From Litoditis marina (Eukaryota > Nematoda > Chromadorea > Rhabditida > Rhabditidae), in the NCBI GenBank assembly GCA_964036275.1, contig OZ038438.1:15545720-15609719 (forward strand): DNA of 64,000 nucleotides. The letters run 5' to 3'. The position numbers and the translations under genes are program-made. This document shows positions 21,980 through 35,000 of this stretch, in pieces. Within the stretch, counting starts at the first letter, position 1, and each line of letters opens with the position of its first letter. The notes below the pieces were generated by a model that had not been told where the DNA came from, searched no databases, and saw only the letters and a program-made list of their open reading frames with translations.

Positions 21980-24900
21980 ATGTCTGTGTCCGATAACAGA
22001 GAGACTCCGCAGTCTGCTCAAAGTGAGTTACTAAATTTGCTTCTTGTTTTGGCAGCCCGTCGAAGGTTTATGGGTTTATAAGCAGTCGAACAGATGAAGC
22101 CCGAATCGCAACTTTTCACCATGTAACTAAACCATCATAATCTCATGTTTACGAACCACAGCACAAATCGTTCTATTTTCCGTATTGGAAATACAATTTG
22201 TTCGGCAATAGAAGCAGAAGTGAATTTTTACCCTTTTTAATGACCAGGTCGGGGAAAATATACAATCGTCAATCGTGTTTCACATAATTTCTGTTGGAAA
22301 TTTGGCTAGGTTGTTTGCTGTCAGTTTTCAAGATTGAATTGCTACTCTGCTCTGGCTCTGTTGTCACACGAAAGCTCAGCAGCTTTTGGTCTTAACCTCA
22401 TCCCCGAGAGAATCTGTACCCTTCAGTACTAAAAAAATGTAATCGAACCATTTCCAGTGATCAGTTAGGGAAACGTATTTTGGTTTACTTTTCAGTGGAC
22501 ACAAATCTTAGTCCTTCGGATTCTGTGGAGTCTGCGGCTCCAATGGAGAGAAGCAATAGCCGTAATCGACGAAGCGGCGAACTCCCAGCGTTCGCCAACA
22601 AGCCATCCTCCAACGATGCCTGCGCAACCATAGTTATGGGCTTAATGATGTTCAATAAGGTAACACATTCATTTTTATGTTTTTTTCTTATACTGACGGG
22701 AGAAGTGTAAGCATCTATTATCTCAAATAACAAGTTTTGAACTTGAAGGGCAAATCTATAAGTGGTTATGTATTCCGAGTGGAAATGTACGAACATTTTA
22801 AGACGGTATTGAGATTTGTATTTTTACTGGTTTTTCGGTAAGGAACTTTTTACACAGCGTAAACTGTGTGTATTTTATGTTCAGTAGATTTCTATTCATC
22901 AGAATCGATTAGGAAACATAACGATAATCCCCCTCTCCACCTGCAACTGCAGTTAATGAAAATAGTATAGAATGACGCCTCCATTGAGTGGAGTTGATTG
23001 TACCTATTTTCGGGAAGTGGCGGACGATTAAACAATATTTTCCATATTTATTTTAAAACCTTTTCAGCAGAGTAATGATGAAGAGTTTTCGAGAAAGGCA
23101 TGCGAGTCTCTCGTGAAGAAAATGAAGGACAAGAGAGAAGAATTGGATGCCCTCATCACGGCCGTTTTCAGTCAAGGTGACAACGCCAAGAAATGTGTTA
23201 CTATTGGGAGAACACTGGATGGTAGACTTCAGGTAAATATCTCTTGCCAATACTCGCCCTTCAATAAAGACGATACTCTCGCTTTTACTTACCAGAGTTT
23301 TAGAACGATCTCACTCATTTTCAATAGTTGTCAGTGATAAAAGTTCAATACTAATTAACTTGTTCATGTTCTAGATATTATTCGTGATCGGGTCAAATCG
23401 GTTACAGCAGCGGTATTAGTTGACGTTCTTGCATATTGCATTATTATTTTCACTTATTGCAAGGGTGAGAAACGAATCTATTGTTTATAGGACCATGAAC
23501 CGGGGAATTGTTGATACACATATAATTTGAGCACCGTTTATTTTTGATATCATTGATTTGACCTTCGTCATCACCGCTAGTTAGGCGCTTTTAGGTAGCA
23601 GGACGGAAAGGTTTTCCCCATGTCGTTTATACGAAGATATTTCGCTGGCCGGACCTTCACAAGAATGAGCTGAAACATGCACAGGGCTGTGAGAATGCGT
23701 TTGATCTGAAAGGAGACTCGGTGAGATTTATCAATTGATGTCATGCACCACTAACCGAATATTCGTATATTCGACAAAAAGGAGTCCGTTTAAGAACTAA
23801 AACACGTGAAAAGTGATGATTTTGCATCAATAATATCCAACTTCTCTCGTTCGCAGAAAAAAACTAAGCCCGTTTTCCGATTTTTTTCTGACTGTTCGCG
23901 TTCCGAAAAGTTTACTGGGGTATGATTGATGTGATGTGTGATAAAATAGTTTCTCGAAAACAAGGTGCAAACAGGGAATGACTCGCCTCGGACAGGATTG
24001 GTCACTAAGTTGTAATGGAATTTTGAATGTAATTCGTCCAGTTGAAATTAATTCGTCCAGTCCAGAAACGTGCATGACACGTATCCAAATTTCCCAGTTT
24101 GCGCTGAAAGGGAGCCTGTCTTCAAATTCACCCTGGCCATTCAGCGAAGTTTGGGCAATGGGCATACCATGTTGAAGACCGGTTTATGCGGCAGTCGCTT
24201 AATATTTGATATATTCGAATTCTAGGTTTGCGTGAATCCTTATCACTACGAAAGGATAATAAACCCAGGCTTGGGTCATATGGATATCAAGCTAGAAACT
24301 GTAAATTTGGAGAAGGCAAACGGCGGCGAAGGAGATAGGTATGTTGTAACATTCAGATTATTTACATGAATGCTTAAGTGTGAAATAATATGTTGTATGA
24401 CATATTAAGGATACGAGTTCGTCGAATTTTCAGATTACTTCCATTTTATCTTCGTTCCAGTTCTAATTATATGTACTTTTCTTTTCAGGCGTTCCAAAAT
24501 GTCTTCTGGCCACTCAGCTATGATTTCCCCAACATGTGAGTTTTCTATTATTAAAAACGCAGTTTGTTTTTGTAGCCGATCTAGCCATATTCACCTACGT
24601 GTGTTTTCAGCCGTTCGCCCAATGTTTCCGGCAGCACCTGGTCACGTAGAGCCGTTCATAACACCAGTAAGTCTAAATCGCTTTTTCTAATGACTGCACA
24701 TTCTGACATGTATTGATGTCATCAATTTTTCAAGTTAAATAGCAACGTGCTGCGTGGCTGCGTCAAGTAAACCCCTTAAGGCTTGAGGGACTGTTTCCAG
24801 GCCGCAGTGAGCCGCATACGACATAACGTTTCCTTATACGAAACGACATAACGTTTCCTCTGAATAAAAACCTTAACTGCGCCACTTTCGCCTAAGTTAT

Positions 24901-27900
24901 TCGGGATCTACGTTTTTAGTCTCGTAGAGAAGTAATTGGTATATTCTTATCGATTATTGTCACACTGCAGTAGTTGTTCGAATAGTCGACAAAAACGGGC
25001 CACTTTTCGCCAAGATCGGAAAAATGCCTATTTCTGATGTAATTTCATGACTTTTCAATTAATTAAATGAGAGAAAGGTTCAATATTCTGTAGAACACTC
25101 GCACTTCACCGGTGTGTGACTGTTGGTGATCTGGTTTGGTTGCTGAGCATGTGTAGTGGTGATTGGTATCCTTTGTTGTGTCAGACAGTTCCGTTCTTCG
25201 ATGCGGCCTCGTTGCCTAGCCAGCAGCCCTCGGCCTCGCCGACCTTCGCCACCCCCGAACTGCCGTCGAACACATTTAACTCGATGCCCTCCTCCTCCCA
25301 GTTTGACCTGCAGCACATGCAACAACAGCACAATCACAGCCTGCAACACACGCTTTCCCTCTTTGCACCACATGAGCAAATCTCACTCACCGATCCCTGT
25401 CACAGCCCCCCGACCATGGGCCACAATGGTGCACAACTGGGTCAGTATCGTGATAACACTCACATATCGCCCGGATTCCAACAACAAGATATGAGTACAT
25501 TAACTCCGACTGGGCCAGAGGTGAGGACTAGATATGTGTTATTTACATTTCACACAACTCCCCATTTAATACGCGTGCTCCGTATTCAGTTTGATGTTTC
25601 GTATCTATGTTGTAGTGGTCGTGGTGAAGTTGTCTTTTCCTTTTCTAGTTTGACCTAAATTTACTCATTATAGTTAGCCAAGGTGTTTCGCTCAAAGGTT
25701 GGTTCACGAGAGAGCATTTTAGTCGAAACGGCAAAAACGCACTCCCGCCATACTGCATACAGTAACAGACTGTTATGCAACGAAGTGTGCTGGGAGTTAG
25801 TTGTGATTGTGTTTCAGTTCACCAATCAAACACATATGCTCAATCTGCCACCTATGCAGCGCCTCCCAGCCATGCCTCCCACTGTACCCCCGGCCCACGG
25901 ACAGACACAGATTACTTCCAACAACTACGGGGGCGTAGTTATAACAGCAGCTCCATACAGTGGAATTGGTTAGTCCTCCGGCAGTTCTCTGTCCAATCAT
26001 ATCCCAAACTTCCGTAAAGTTGTCCTAATAGTCAGAAAACGGAAACACTTGTTCTGCTGAAAACGAGAGAACTTGTCTCTTTTTGTTTCAAAATCATTAT
26101 GTGTTTACATCTAAAAACGGACTACTTTAATCCGAATAGTTGGACCTTACTGGTGTATGTGTCCAATCGATTTTACTGTTGACCGAAGCCAAGAAGTTCT
26201 CAAACTACCTTGAAATTTCATGACTCGTTTTAATCAAGTTCGTTTTCTGATATCCGCAGAACTTTATCCAGGACAATCACTACTTCTATCAGCTCCGCCC
26301 TTGCAAGTTTTGAGAGTAAGGGCTATTTGGTTTTGCGTGTCTACCCATCAATGTCTATTGTGATTGTTTCAGTCAATGTTCGTAGTTTCTGCGGAAATTC
26401 TCTCTGTGTGACAAACTTCGAGCCTCCCGATGATTCTGGTATGTATTTACAGTTGCAATTGTCTGCTATTTTAATTTGTGGCAAATTCACTATATTAATA
26501 AAAAAAAATCAGTTGAATATAAGATGATTCAATATATAAGAACATACATTAATAGGAAATAGACTAATACAGGAAACGAGGAAACCCAGATTCAAATAAG
26601 AAACCCAACATTACGTTAATAGGGTTTGATATTTTCAAAATATACCTACATGGCGTATCTTGCTATCCCTCTGTATTTGCATGATCTGGTGTAATTGGTG
26701 AACTAGGGTCTGAGGCGAGTATCCGGATCACACTACAACAAAGAATTCGTGATTCGTAACTTCCTATAGTCAAACCTATATCGCAATTTCATTTTACTCT
26801 GGCCTACCTTGTTTCCGGTATTAGTCTATGTTTGCTGGTGTGCTTGTGTCATATATCACATGTTGTCCTACACGGTCCACATTTCAGTGGACTCCAACTG
26901 GGCGTGTTTTGTGTACTATGAACATAAGCAGAGAATAGGAGAACGTCAGGTGCGTTACTTTGTTGCTATTTGTGTGAGCTTTATGCAGAACAAATATCGC
27001 GAAATTTAATCAATTTTTGTTCGCCAATTCTTTTTTGTTTTGCATTCCTCTTCCTCAAATGTGCTAGTTCTATTATAGGTGAAATCGAATCTCATGTACA
27101 TCGATGGAGGGTTCGGAAGCAGTCCGAATAGGTTTTGCTTGGGTTTGGAAGTCAACCCTACAAGAGATGATCTGACCGACAAATGCCGGTACGCGCCACA
27201 TTTTTGCAAGTTTTTGTTGTATAGATGCTCTCACATAGCCCCCGGATGGTGTAAAATGTTCTGTTTTCACGCTTTCGTGCATTCCCTGAACTGTCGTGGG
27301 AAGCATTTTTAGCATTTTGAAGAGAAAAGAGGGACTCATCTTTATTTGTCCAGTAGTCCGAGTTCAGTTTACAATTATTGTACGCATGTTGTACTCGGTA
27401 TGTGCATCGTTCACATGTGAAGGGCGGCGGTCAACACATGCATTAAAATCCCACCAGGCTGCGTGTGTACAAAACTATTGGTTGCCTATAAAACCAAATT
27501 CGCCTAGTCAGACTTTTTTGGTTATGTAAAGTGTGCCGTGAAGTGCGGCACTTATTCAACAACAAAAAAAACATTAGTCCATTACTGCATTACATACGTC
27601 AAATTTCTGGTTTAAATAAACTTTAATGCGCATCACAATCGTTGGTTTCATATGGCTTTGTTGTTCTCTACTTACTCTATTGTTTTCAGAATGGGTGTAG
27701 GCAAAGGTATTCGGCTTTCCACCAAAGAAAATGGCGACGTGTGGTGTGAAGTAAGTCGAAAGTTTAGTGTACACAAAACAGTAAGGGGAAATTTCTGAAA
27801 ATGTCAAGTTTCACGATTCTGATTTCGTAATATATATTTTATATCCTCAGCGTGTGTTAAAGGAGTGTTCTTTTTTCCAATTCATTAGGCTATAGTTTCA

Positions 27901-28073
27901 AAGTTTTCATAGTGTGTGTCACGTCTACTCCGTTTTTTTGTAGGTATTTGCTCCCTATCCATGCTTTGTTCATTCCCAATTTCTCGATAGAGAATCTGGT
28001 CGCTCCGGAGGAGATGTCGTCCACAAAATATACCCCGGCTCAAAGTTGAAAGTAAGAAAACACGTCATATATA

Positions 28074-28141
<68 letters not shown>

Positions 28142-29192
28142 TTACCCCTTGGGGGTTCTACATATTTATTCACATTTTTTTTTCGTTGTTCTTGTAGCAC
28201 TTGTGAATGAATATATATATAATCCGCAAGACGTCATATCATTCGCGATAGCCTTTATAGATATTGAGTGCGTTCATTTTTTTAAATATAGGTTCTGTTA
28301 CAGCTATATGATTTGTCATTGGCACGCCAAAGTCTTCTTCAACACTGGCGGGCAACTCTCCTTGCCAAGAGCTACATGGCTGGCGTTCCCACAGAAATGG
28401 ATGATATTTTCCGCGCATTCGAGCGAGCTCGCATAGAAAAGGTTGGTTCACCTCTCGCTTGTATTTCGCTGTTAGAGTTTTCTCACGTTGATCGTAGGTG
28501 ATAATGAGCTATCCATTAGACCTCTCCCACCAACTACTCTAGGATTTGATTATTCTAACGCAAGTCTATTAGGTGTGTGTTGTCCTATCCCGCTGTGCGT
28601 GTAGTTCATCTCGTTGCTTTTCGGTCGACCTGCGTAAAATACGAAGTGTATCGAGGGTAAACCACAGCAATTTGTTGATTACCCATGAATCTCCTTCCAT
28701 CAACTACTGTGTTCGTTATTCGCGTCAAGCCGATAATTTCAGGAGGCGAGCCGAGGGGCCGATGAGTTGCATCGTTTCTGCGTGGCCCGTATCTCTTTTA
28801 TCAAAGGATGGGGTCCCGATTATACGAATCGACCGGATATCACCGACTGCCCCTGTTGGATCGAGCTCAAAGTGAATAAGTGCGTACATCCGATTTTTCC
28901 CTGCTCTAGGAGATCTCTTTTCTCCACGAATTATTCGAAACTCGCTGCATGGAAACTGTAGAAAAAAAGAAATTTATAATATGGTTTCATTTATTCTACT
29001 CTTTTCTTCCTTTTTTGAAGTTACAATTCATTGAATGAGCCCATGCACTGAGCCATACAACAGAACAGAGGAGCTGATTACGAACTAGCTGGGTTTGCTA
29101 TTCAGTTTTAAATGATAATTCGTTTCAGAGCGTTCACCTATTTGGATCAGCTTCTGACGGAACAGAACGCTAATCATCTTCCCCAGCCATGA
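21980..29192 (+). CDS. SMAD4: Co-Smad (Smad4-type TGF-beta signal transducer; sma-4/daf-3 class), 652 aa
   Basis: Nuclear partner of receptor-activated Smads in TGF-beta/BMP signalling. Exons in phase: 21980-22022 (ATG), 22496-22659, 23068-23232, 23595-23720, 24226-24338, 24489-24535, 24611-24666, 25185-25520, 25818-25968, 26373-26438, 26888-26949, 27079-27188, 27690-27750, 27944-28051, 28292-28441, 28743-28879, 29129-29192 (TGA). MH1 (about residues 54-190) is very well conserved: [30 protein letters not shown], the DNA-binding hairpin [32 protein letters not shown] and [10 protein letters not shown]. The linker (204-420) is rich in Gln, Ser and Pro. MH2 (about 422-650) has [33 protein letters not shown] and [20 protein letters not shown]. 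The C terminus ends LPQP with no SSxS phosphorylation motif, as in co-Smads. Two introns carry copies of a short hAT-like element, and another holds an AT microsatellite. Whether it is the sma-4 or daf-3 ortholog is not settled here. Confidence 0.95.
23742..23924 (+). mobile_element. Short hAT-like non-autonomous element, copy 1 (intron of co-Smad)
   Basis: Flanked by a perfect 8-bp direct repeat ATTGATGT (23734-23741 and 23925-23932). It starts catgcaccactaaccgaat and ends gtttactggggtatg, weak inverted ends. Internally it shares gagtccgttt, aaaacacgtgaaaa, gatgattttgcatcaa and ttttctgactgttcg with the copies at 61034-61204 and, inverted, 25999-26159. Confidence 0.75.
25999..26159 (-). mobile_element. 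Short hAT-like non-autonomous element, copy 2 (intron of co-Smad, inverted)
   Basis: Flanked by TGTCCAATC on both sides (25990-25998 and 26160-26168), an 8- or 9-bp target duplication. The ends include cgtaaagttgtcc and ggaccttactggtgtatg, which are inverted copies. The reverse complement aligns with the copy at 61 kb through cagtaaggtcc, gtagtccgttttagatg, ttccgttttctgactatt and ggacaacttta. Confidence 0.8.
28058..28138. repeat. AT microsatellite in a co-Smad intron
   Basis: A nearly pure (AT)n run of about 80 bases begins just after the donor at 28052 and extends to 28138. It lies in the intron between the exons at 27944-28051 and 28292-28441. Its length is probably polymorphic and assembly-sensitive. 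Confidence 0.95.
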
Positions 29193-31283
29193 AACTTATA
29201 GATCGCTAGTTGCTATCGTTCGGTGACTAATTCATCATGGGTATTCGTTAGGTAAATATTGTACTTGTAAATGCGGAAGTAACTACTGTGAATAACTTCA
29301 ACCAGTTATATATTTGTCATGATTCTCTATATCTATAGATCCATGCATAATGTATACTATGTTCTATTATCTGTTTTAACTTTTCACAGCTGCCTCCGTC
29401 TGTCTATAGTTTGAATTTGAATATTCTGTCCCCTGTTTTATCAAGTTTTCTTATAATTCTGCCTAAACTCTTGATTGTAGTTCAGTCTTTGTACAAATCA
29501 CAGCATGTTTACCTCATTCTTGTGATTTCCTAGTCACTCACGATTACGATCTCAGTTTGCAATGATTTTCTGATGTACAATTCTACAGCGAACAAGATAT
29601 TTGAGCAACGAGCGCAGTCGATTTTGAGTATACACTTAATTGAGTATATACTTCTCGGAGCTCAAATTTCTCTGAATTCAGATCGAGGGCGGCTTTACCA
29701 ACTCACAAGTTCATTACTTAGTTTATGTGCAGTTCTACTGCGCCATCAGTTAACTTTCCTCATCTGTTAATCCTCTCTACGGGGTTGACCAACTGTTAGC
29801 ATTTGTTAGCTTGATTATACATTCTCAAATATATCTATCAAAGGGCGTACAAATGTTGTTCATGTAAATGATGATAAAGTTGATGCTGGTTATATGTTGT
29901 TATCAGGTTATTCTCGGAAATTTTATCGAAACGCTGTTATCCGATTATTTTCGGAAATTTTAATAATAATATAATTCAAAAACTAGTAGTGCACTAAAGT
30001 GTATATATGCATTACTGGAAAACTGCCCCTGTCTCCCAGGGTAAAACAAAGTACGTTTGTTTGATCAGCGAAACTCAAAATCATACAATCACGTGACACT
30101 GAGGGTCTCAGCATCTCTATCATAAATATATGCGCCAATTCTTTGGGACGGGAATTAGCAAAGGGGACGAGGGTGTGACAAATAGATCTGGTAAAACGAG
30201 AGATATATATATCGGTTCTGCGGCTCACATTGCTAACTAAAACCGTTTATATATGGTACTAATAGTGATTGTAGTCACCTTAGTACTGATAATTATGATT
30301 TTACCTATAATTATTTTGTCGAGCCTCGCCCTCTTTACCCCTCGTCCCCTTTGCTATTTTGGGACTGCTAGCTCAGCTACAAACGAGACGCGAGAGAGCC
30401 TGTAGGTCAATGAGCGCAGAGAGCATCAGACATTCGGCGTCTTTCTGCGAATTTGCCGAATTCCCCCTACAATGAGTGGCGGCCATACTCCAGTATTTGA
30501 CGACTTATACGGAAAATAAGTTATCATTTTGAAGAGCCTGGGATACTTGTCTGTAGTGCATTAGCGTATTTTGCAACGTTTTTAAAGATAATCTTTCAGT
30601 CCGAATACTGAAATAATTGTATTTTCTCACGCAAAAGTGGTCGCGGGAATGTATTTCCCGCACTCTGACATCGAAAAAGTGCGGGACAAAAAAGCCGTCC
30701 CGTGGGAAGGTTCGCGACGCTTTTTTTACCTTCCCGCGACATTGGTGAGCGCAGTATCCTCATCCGAATAACCCCGAAAATTTATAAAACTAACTCACTT
30801 TTCGCCAAGGGAAAATTGGTCCGTTTTGAGGCAAAAGAGTGAACTTTCACGAATTTAAAATTATTTTGTAGGATACGAAGCTCGTACCTGACGTTGTATC
30901 GCCTATGTAAAAGAACTTTCTGTCAACATTACACAAATAACACACGATTCGAAAACTGTATGAATTTATCGAAAAGGCTGTTGAAAAGCTGTTGAGGTAG
31001 AATGAATATGTATGTCACAATCTGTATGACAAATAATTGAAACATTCACAGTAATACAGTGAGGTAGAAAGCGTAAAATATTTTAAGTGTATTTTAAACC
31101 AGTTCGAGAAGCTAAATAAGTAGATACGGAAGTAAACATACACGTAAAACTAGGAAAACCCTAACACAACAGTTGAGATTATGTGTGATATGGATATTTT
31201 TGGTAAAAAAAGGCTTGATTACTCGTCATGATATAGAGTGAATATTGCACATGTAGATTTACTGTAAAGTACAAGACAACTTA
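29193..31283. other. Intergenic region downstream of the co-Smad gene
   Basis: No convincing exon on either strand. It is AT-rich apart from a hairpin-rich, locally GC-rich block near 30.6-30.86 kb, described separately. The open frames at 29573-29770 (+) and 29983-30228 (-) have no splice or composition support. Confidence 0.6.
30642..30746. repeat. Short GC-rich foldback sequence
   Basis: The ends gtcgcgggaatgta (from about 30642) and taccttcccgcgac (to about 30744) are inverted copies. Inside, further hairpins such as gcgggaatgtatttcccgc and gtgcgggac/gtcccgtg can form. It resembles a miniature foldback element, about 105 bp; no target duplication was recognised. Confidence 0.6.
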
Positions 31284-31798
31284 ATGGCTGGTGTCGAAGG
31301 TAAGTATATACATGTAATGTCCAATATGAAATAGAATCGACTAGAAATTCATTTCCCGACCGGCGGCTTTTTTCTATGGGATTCTAATTTTGTTTATATG
31401 CCGACCTCGGTAGTAGAAACTGAATACAGCCACAAGGATGGAGATATGATAACATATTGTGATATTATTGTATTAAACGTTGAAATTCTGAGATGCACTG
31501 TGTGATACATCTTCGACTTCGTAGGATTCTCTGATGGGAGAAAGTTCATCCCTGAAAAAATTAATCGACAAGTGAAACGATTATCTGAACATTCGCTGTC
31601 ACCATTGAAACGGACGCAGGTACGCTATGACCCATGAAAACGCCTCAAAGAAAGCGGGTGTTTCGTTAACCCTATCAGGTGACTCTAAAGTTAATGGTTA
31701 ACTGTTACGGTTCACGAACTAAGAATTCAACGAAACTGTCACTGAATCCGAAATTGAAGATCGGTACCATTCTTCTCGTCAAAATGTATGTAGACTAA
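31284..31798 (+). CDS. Small protein of unknown function, three exons (76 aa)
   Basis: ATG at 31284. Exons 31284-31299 (donor GTAAGT), 31525-31619 (acceptor TCGTAG, donor GTACGC) and 31679-31798 (acceptor CTATCAG, stop TAA) join in phase. The product begins MAGVEGFSDGRKFIPEKINR, continues with a basic stretch (QVKRLSEHSLSPLKRTQ) and ends in a Lys/Leu-rich segment (KLSLNPKLKIGTILLVKMYV). Predicted charge is clearly basic; no signal peptide or strong membrane segment. I do not recognise it. Support is limited to in-phase splice borders, protein-like composition of the middle exon and a plausible start. The last exon is the weakest: reading could continue differently after 31619. Confidence 0.5.
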
Positions 31799-32032
31799 AC
31801 AAAACCTCGTTGTAGTTTGATCTTAATACACTCATTATTACTATTCATGAACGAAAAGCTATCGGATCAAACTACAAACATTCTCGAAGTTCTCAAATGG
31901 GATTGTCTCAGCTGACACGAAAGCTATTTTCATGATCTAGAGTCAGTGTAATGTATTTCGAACTCCACTCCAAATGACTCGAATGCTTCACAGTGACAAA
32001 TGAAAATCGAGTTTTCTACCACTTTGATAATT

Positions 32033-35000
32033 TCATGGTACGCACCGTGAGTCGGGACTGTGTTGGTGTTCTTCTTGCTCCAGTAATACTTGTTCATCTG
32101 AAGGTCCAGCTCCACACAAGTTTCCCGGAATAGCGTTGCGGACCACAAGCGGAAGTTGAAGCCGGGGCGACAACGGCAATACCTCAAAATGAAAACGAGG
32201 TAAAAAAAAGGTATATTTGTTGTTTTATTATTGTTATTAAAGGTGACTACTACACATTCTCGACTACTTGATTCAATTAATATAGCTGTGAAAATAGTTG
32301 TACATCCCACCTGCTGAAATTCTACTTGGTCATTCACGCTGGGTAGCGACTCTGGGTGGCGAGAAAAGCGTCGGTACAGGACGAAAGCTGGAACAAGGTC
32401 TTTGTTGGACTGCTCTCTTTAAATGAACTGGAACATCTGTACATTCTTCATCTACAGTATATCTACAGCACAGTGTATCTACAGCACAGTTGTTCTCACC
32501 TTCACAGCACACACACATAACTAATTTGCATCAAAGGCGCCGTTACTAAAGAGTAGTGAGTAGTGTAAGACTGATCTGGAGTGGTTTCCATTAGTATTCA
32601 ATTAACTAGGTCAACATCGCGGTTTCGTCATTAACCAAGGTTTGTTTTGGATAAAAAATGAAAATACTAACCTGAGGTGGCTGCTAGAACGCAAAGTGGA
32701 ACTATACACAGCCAGACCCAACCTGTGAAAGATCTGATTAATTTGTTCTATATTCACGCAAATCCTTCTTATAGCAACAACGTATTGGTTTTATTCGGAC
32801 ACAACTGTGACTTCTTCGCAGATTTTCCATTGTCTACATTGGGTGACGAACTCAGTTCGCTCTCCTCTACTTTTTTCAACTCAAACATTGTTATATTTAG
32901 CTGGATTCGCAAATATTCAGAGATAGGGATGAAACTTCTGGTTATAGATGTATCTGGTAAATACACAATCCTGCTACAAAGAGCTACCATTGCTACCAGT
33001 CGCACTGCCACCTCCCTGCCTTCAGTATCAATATCACAAAAAATTAGCCTAAACGAAAATAAAAACGGAAACAAACGAAGCAAGCCTCTTTATCGGTTTT
33101 ACTAACCTGTGGCAGAATGCGGGTTGTCGCTCTTTGAGTTATCACCAGTATCCCTTTCGCTGCCATTCACAATCTGAACAAAAAATCTTTATAGTAAATT
33201 ATTGAAACGACAATGAAAACGAAGGATTGGTAACGATAAGTCAACATAAATATGAATGAAATGAAGTTTGCACCTTTTCAATTCCCGATTCTTGTGTGGA
33301 TGTACTTGGCGGAGGTGTGGCAGTTGGCTTCCACGAAGCTGTCGAGTTTGATGCTGAAAAGGTGAATAATATAGTTACTGTGACACAACATTTTAATGAC
33401 TTGGAAGGAGTTAACTCAAGGTTTTATGTTCATATCGTTTTGCCGACGACATCTGCGCAGATAAAACTATGATACTTCGCCTGATATGTAACCGCACTAA
33501 GTTACGGAAGCAAAAGCGGAGCCGAATTAGTTCATGTGATGAATTCTCGAATTGATCGACGAAGTAACGTTTGTAAGGGTTTTCTTTGGTGCCGTATCTC
33601 AATCGGTTCGGTTTCTCACGGAACCAACTGATTCGGGGAGAGAAGGTTCGATTTTGGTTCTAAAGACGGTTTGGGCAGAAATTCGCCCTGCTCCCACCCT
33701 AACTCTGGATGTATTTTTACCGACGAGTTGAACGTTATTGAAACCCTTATTCTGTACCATATTCTTTCGCCACATGTTAGTATACCGTCACATATTTTGT
33801 GTTATAAAGATAGGTATCAGAATCACAGAAACTTAGCCTAAACAACAAATATAAGCGGAAACAAACAAAATAAGCTTTTTCTCGGTTGTACTGACCTGTG
33901 ACCGTCTGAGTGTTGTCGCCTTTTGAGTTGTGACTAGTCTCCCATTTCCTATCGTATGCATCTATCATCTGAACAAAAAATCTATCTTAATAATAAATTA
34001 TTAAAATGACATTGAGAACAAAGGTTTGGTAACGATAAGTCAACATAAAAACGAATGAAATGAAGTTTGCACCTTTTCAAATTCGGATTCTTGTGTGGAG
34101 GTACTTGGCGGAGGTGTGACAGTTGGCTTCCACGAACCTGTCGAGTTTGATGCTGAAAAGGTGAATAATATAGTTACTGTGACACAAAATTTTAATGACT
34201 TGGAAGGAGTTAACTCAAGGTTTTATGTTCATATCGTTTTGCCGACGACATCTGCGCAGATAAAACTATGATACTTCGCCTGATATGTAACCGCACTAAG
34301 TTACGGAAGCAAAAGCGGAGCCGAATTAATTCATGTAATGAATTCTCGAATTGATCGACGAAGTAAAGTTTGTAAGGGTTTTGTTTGGTTCCGTATCGCA
34401 ATCGGTTCGGTTTCTTACGGAACCAACTGATTCGGGAAGAGAAGGTTCGATTTTGGTTCTAAAGACGGTTTGGGCAGAAATTCGCCCTGCTCCCACCCTA
34501 ACTCTGGATGTATTTTTACCGACGAGTTGAACGTTATTGAAACCCTTATTCTGTACCATGTTCTTTCGCCACATGTAAGTATACCGTCACATATTTTGTG
34601 TTATAAAGATAGGTATCAGAATCACAAAAACTTAGCCTGAACAACAAATAAAAGCGGAAACAAACAAAACAAGCTTTTTATCGGTTGTACTGACCTGTGA
34701 CCGTCTGAGTGTTGTTGCCTTTTGAGTGGCGACCAGTCTCCCATTCCCATTGGCTTGCTTCTATCATCTGAACAAAAAATCTTTTTTATTAGTACACTAT
34801 TAAAATGACATTGAGAACGAAGGTTTGGTAACGATAGGTCAAAATAAAAATAAATGAAATGAAGTTTGCACCTTTTCAATTTCGGATTTTTCTGAGGTAC
34901 TTGGTGGAGGTGTGACAGTTGGCTTCCACGATCCTGTCGAGTTTGATGCTGAAAAAGTGAATAATATAGTCACGATTGACAATCGTGTTTTGATATGGTC

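Noticed and set aside
25080..25379. 99-residue minus-strand frame antisense to a co-Smad exon
   Set aside because: It is the shadow of the Gln/Ser/Pro-rich linker exon 25185-25520 on the plus strand.
26267..26325. Possible co-Smad exon [15 protein letters not shown] between the exons at 25818-25968 and 26373-26438
   Set aside because: It has an acceptor (CCGCAG) and two possible donors, but including it leaves phase 0 where the next exon needs phase 1. Skipping it keeps the frame intact.
28058..28138. CRISPR-like or satellite array
   Set aside because: Simple dinucleotide AT run in an intron; no spacers, and the genome is eukaryotic.
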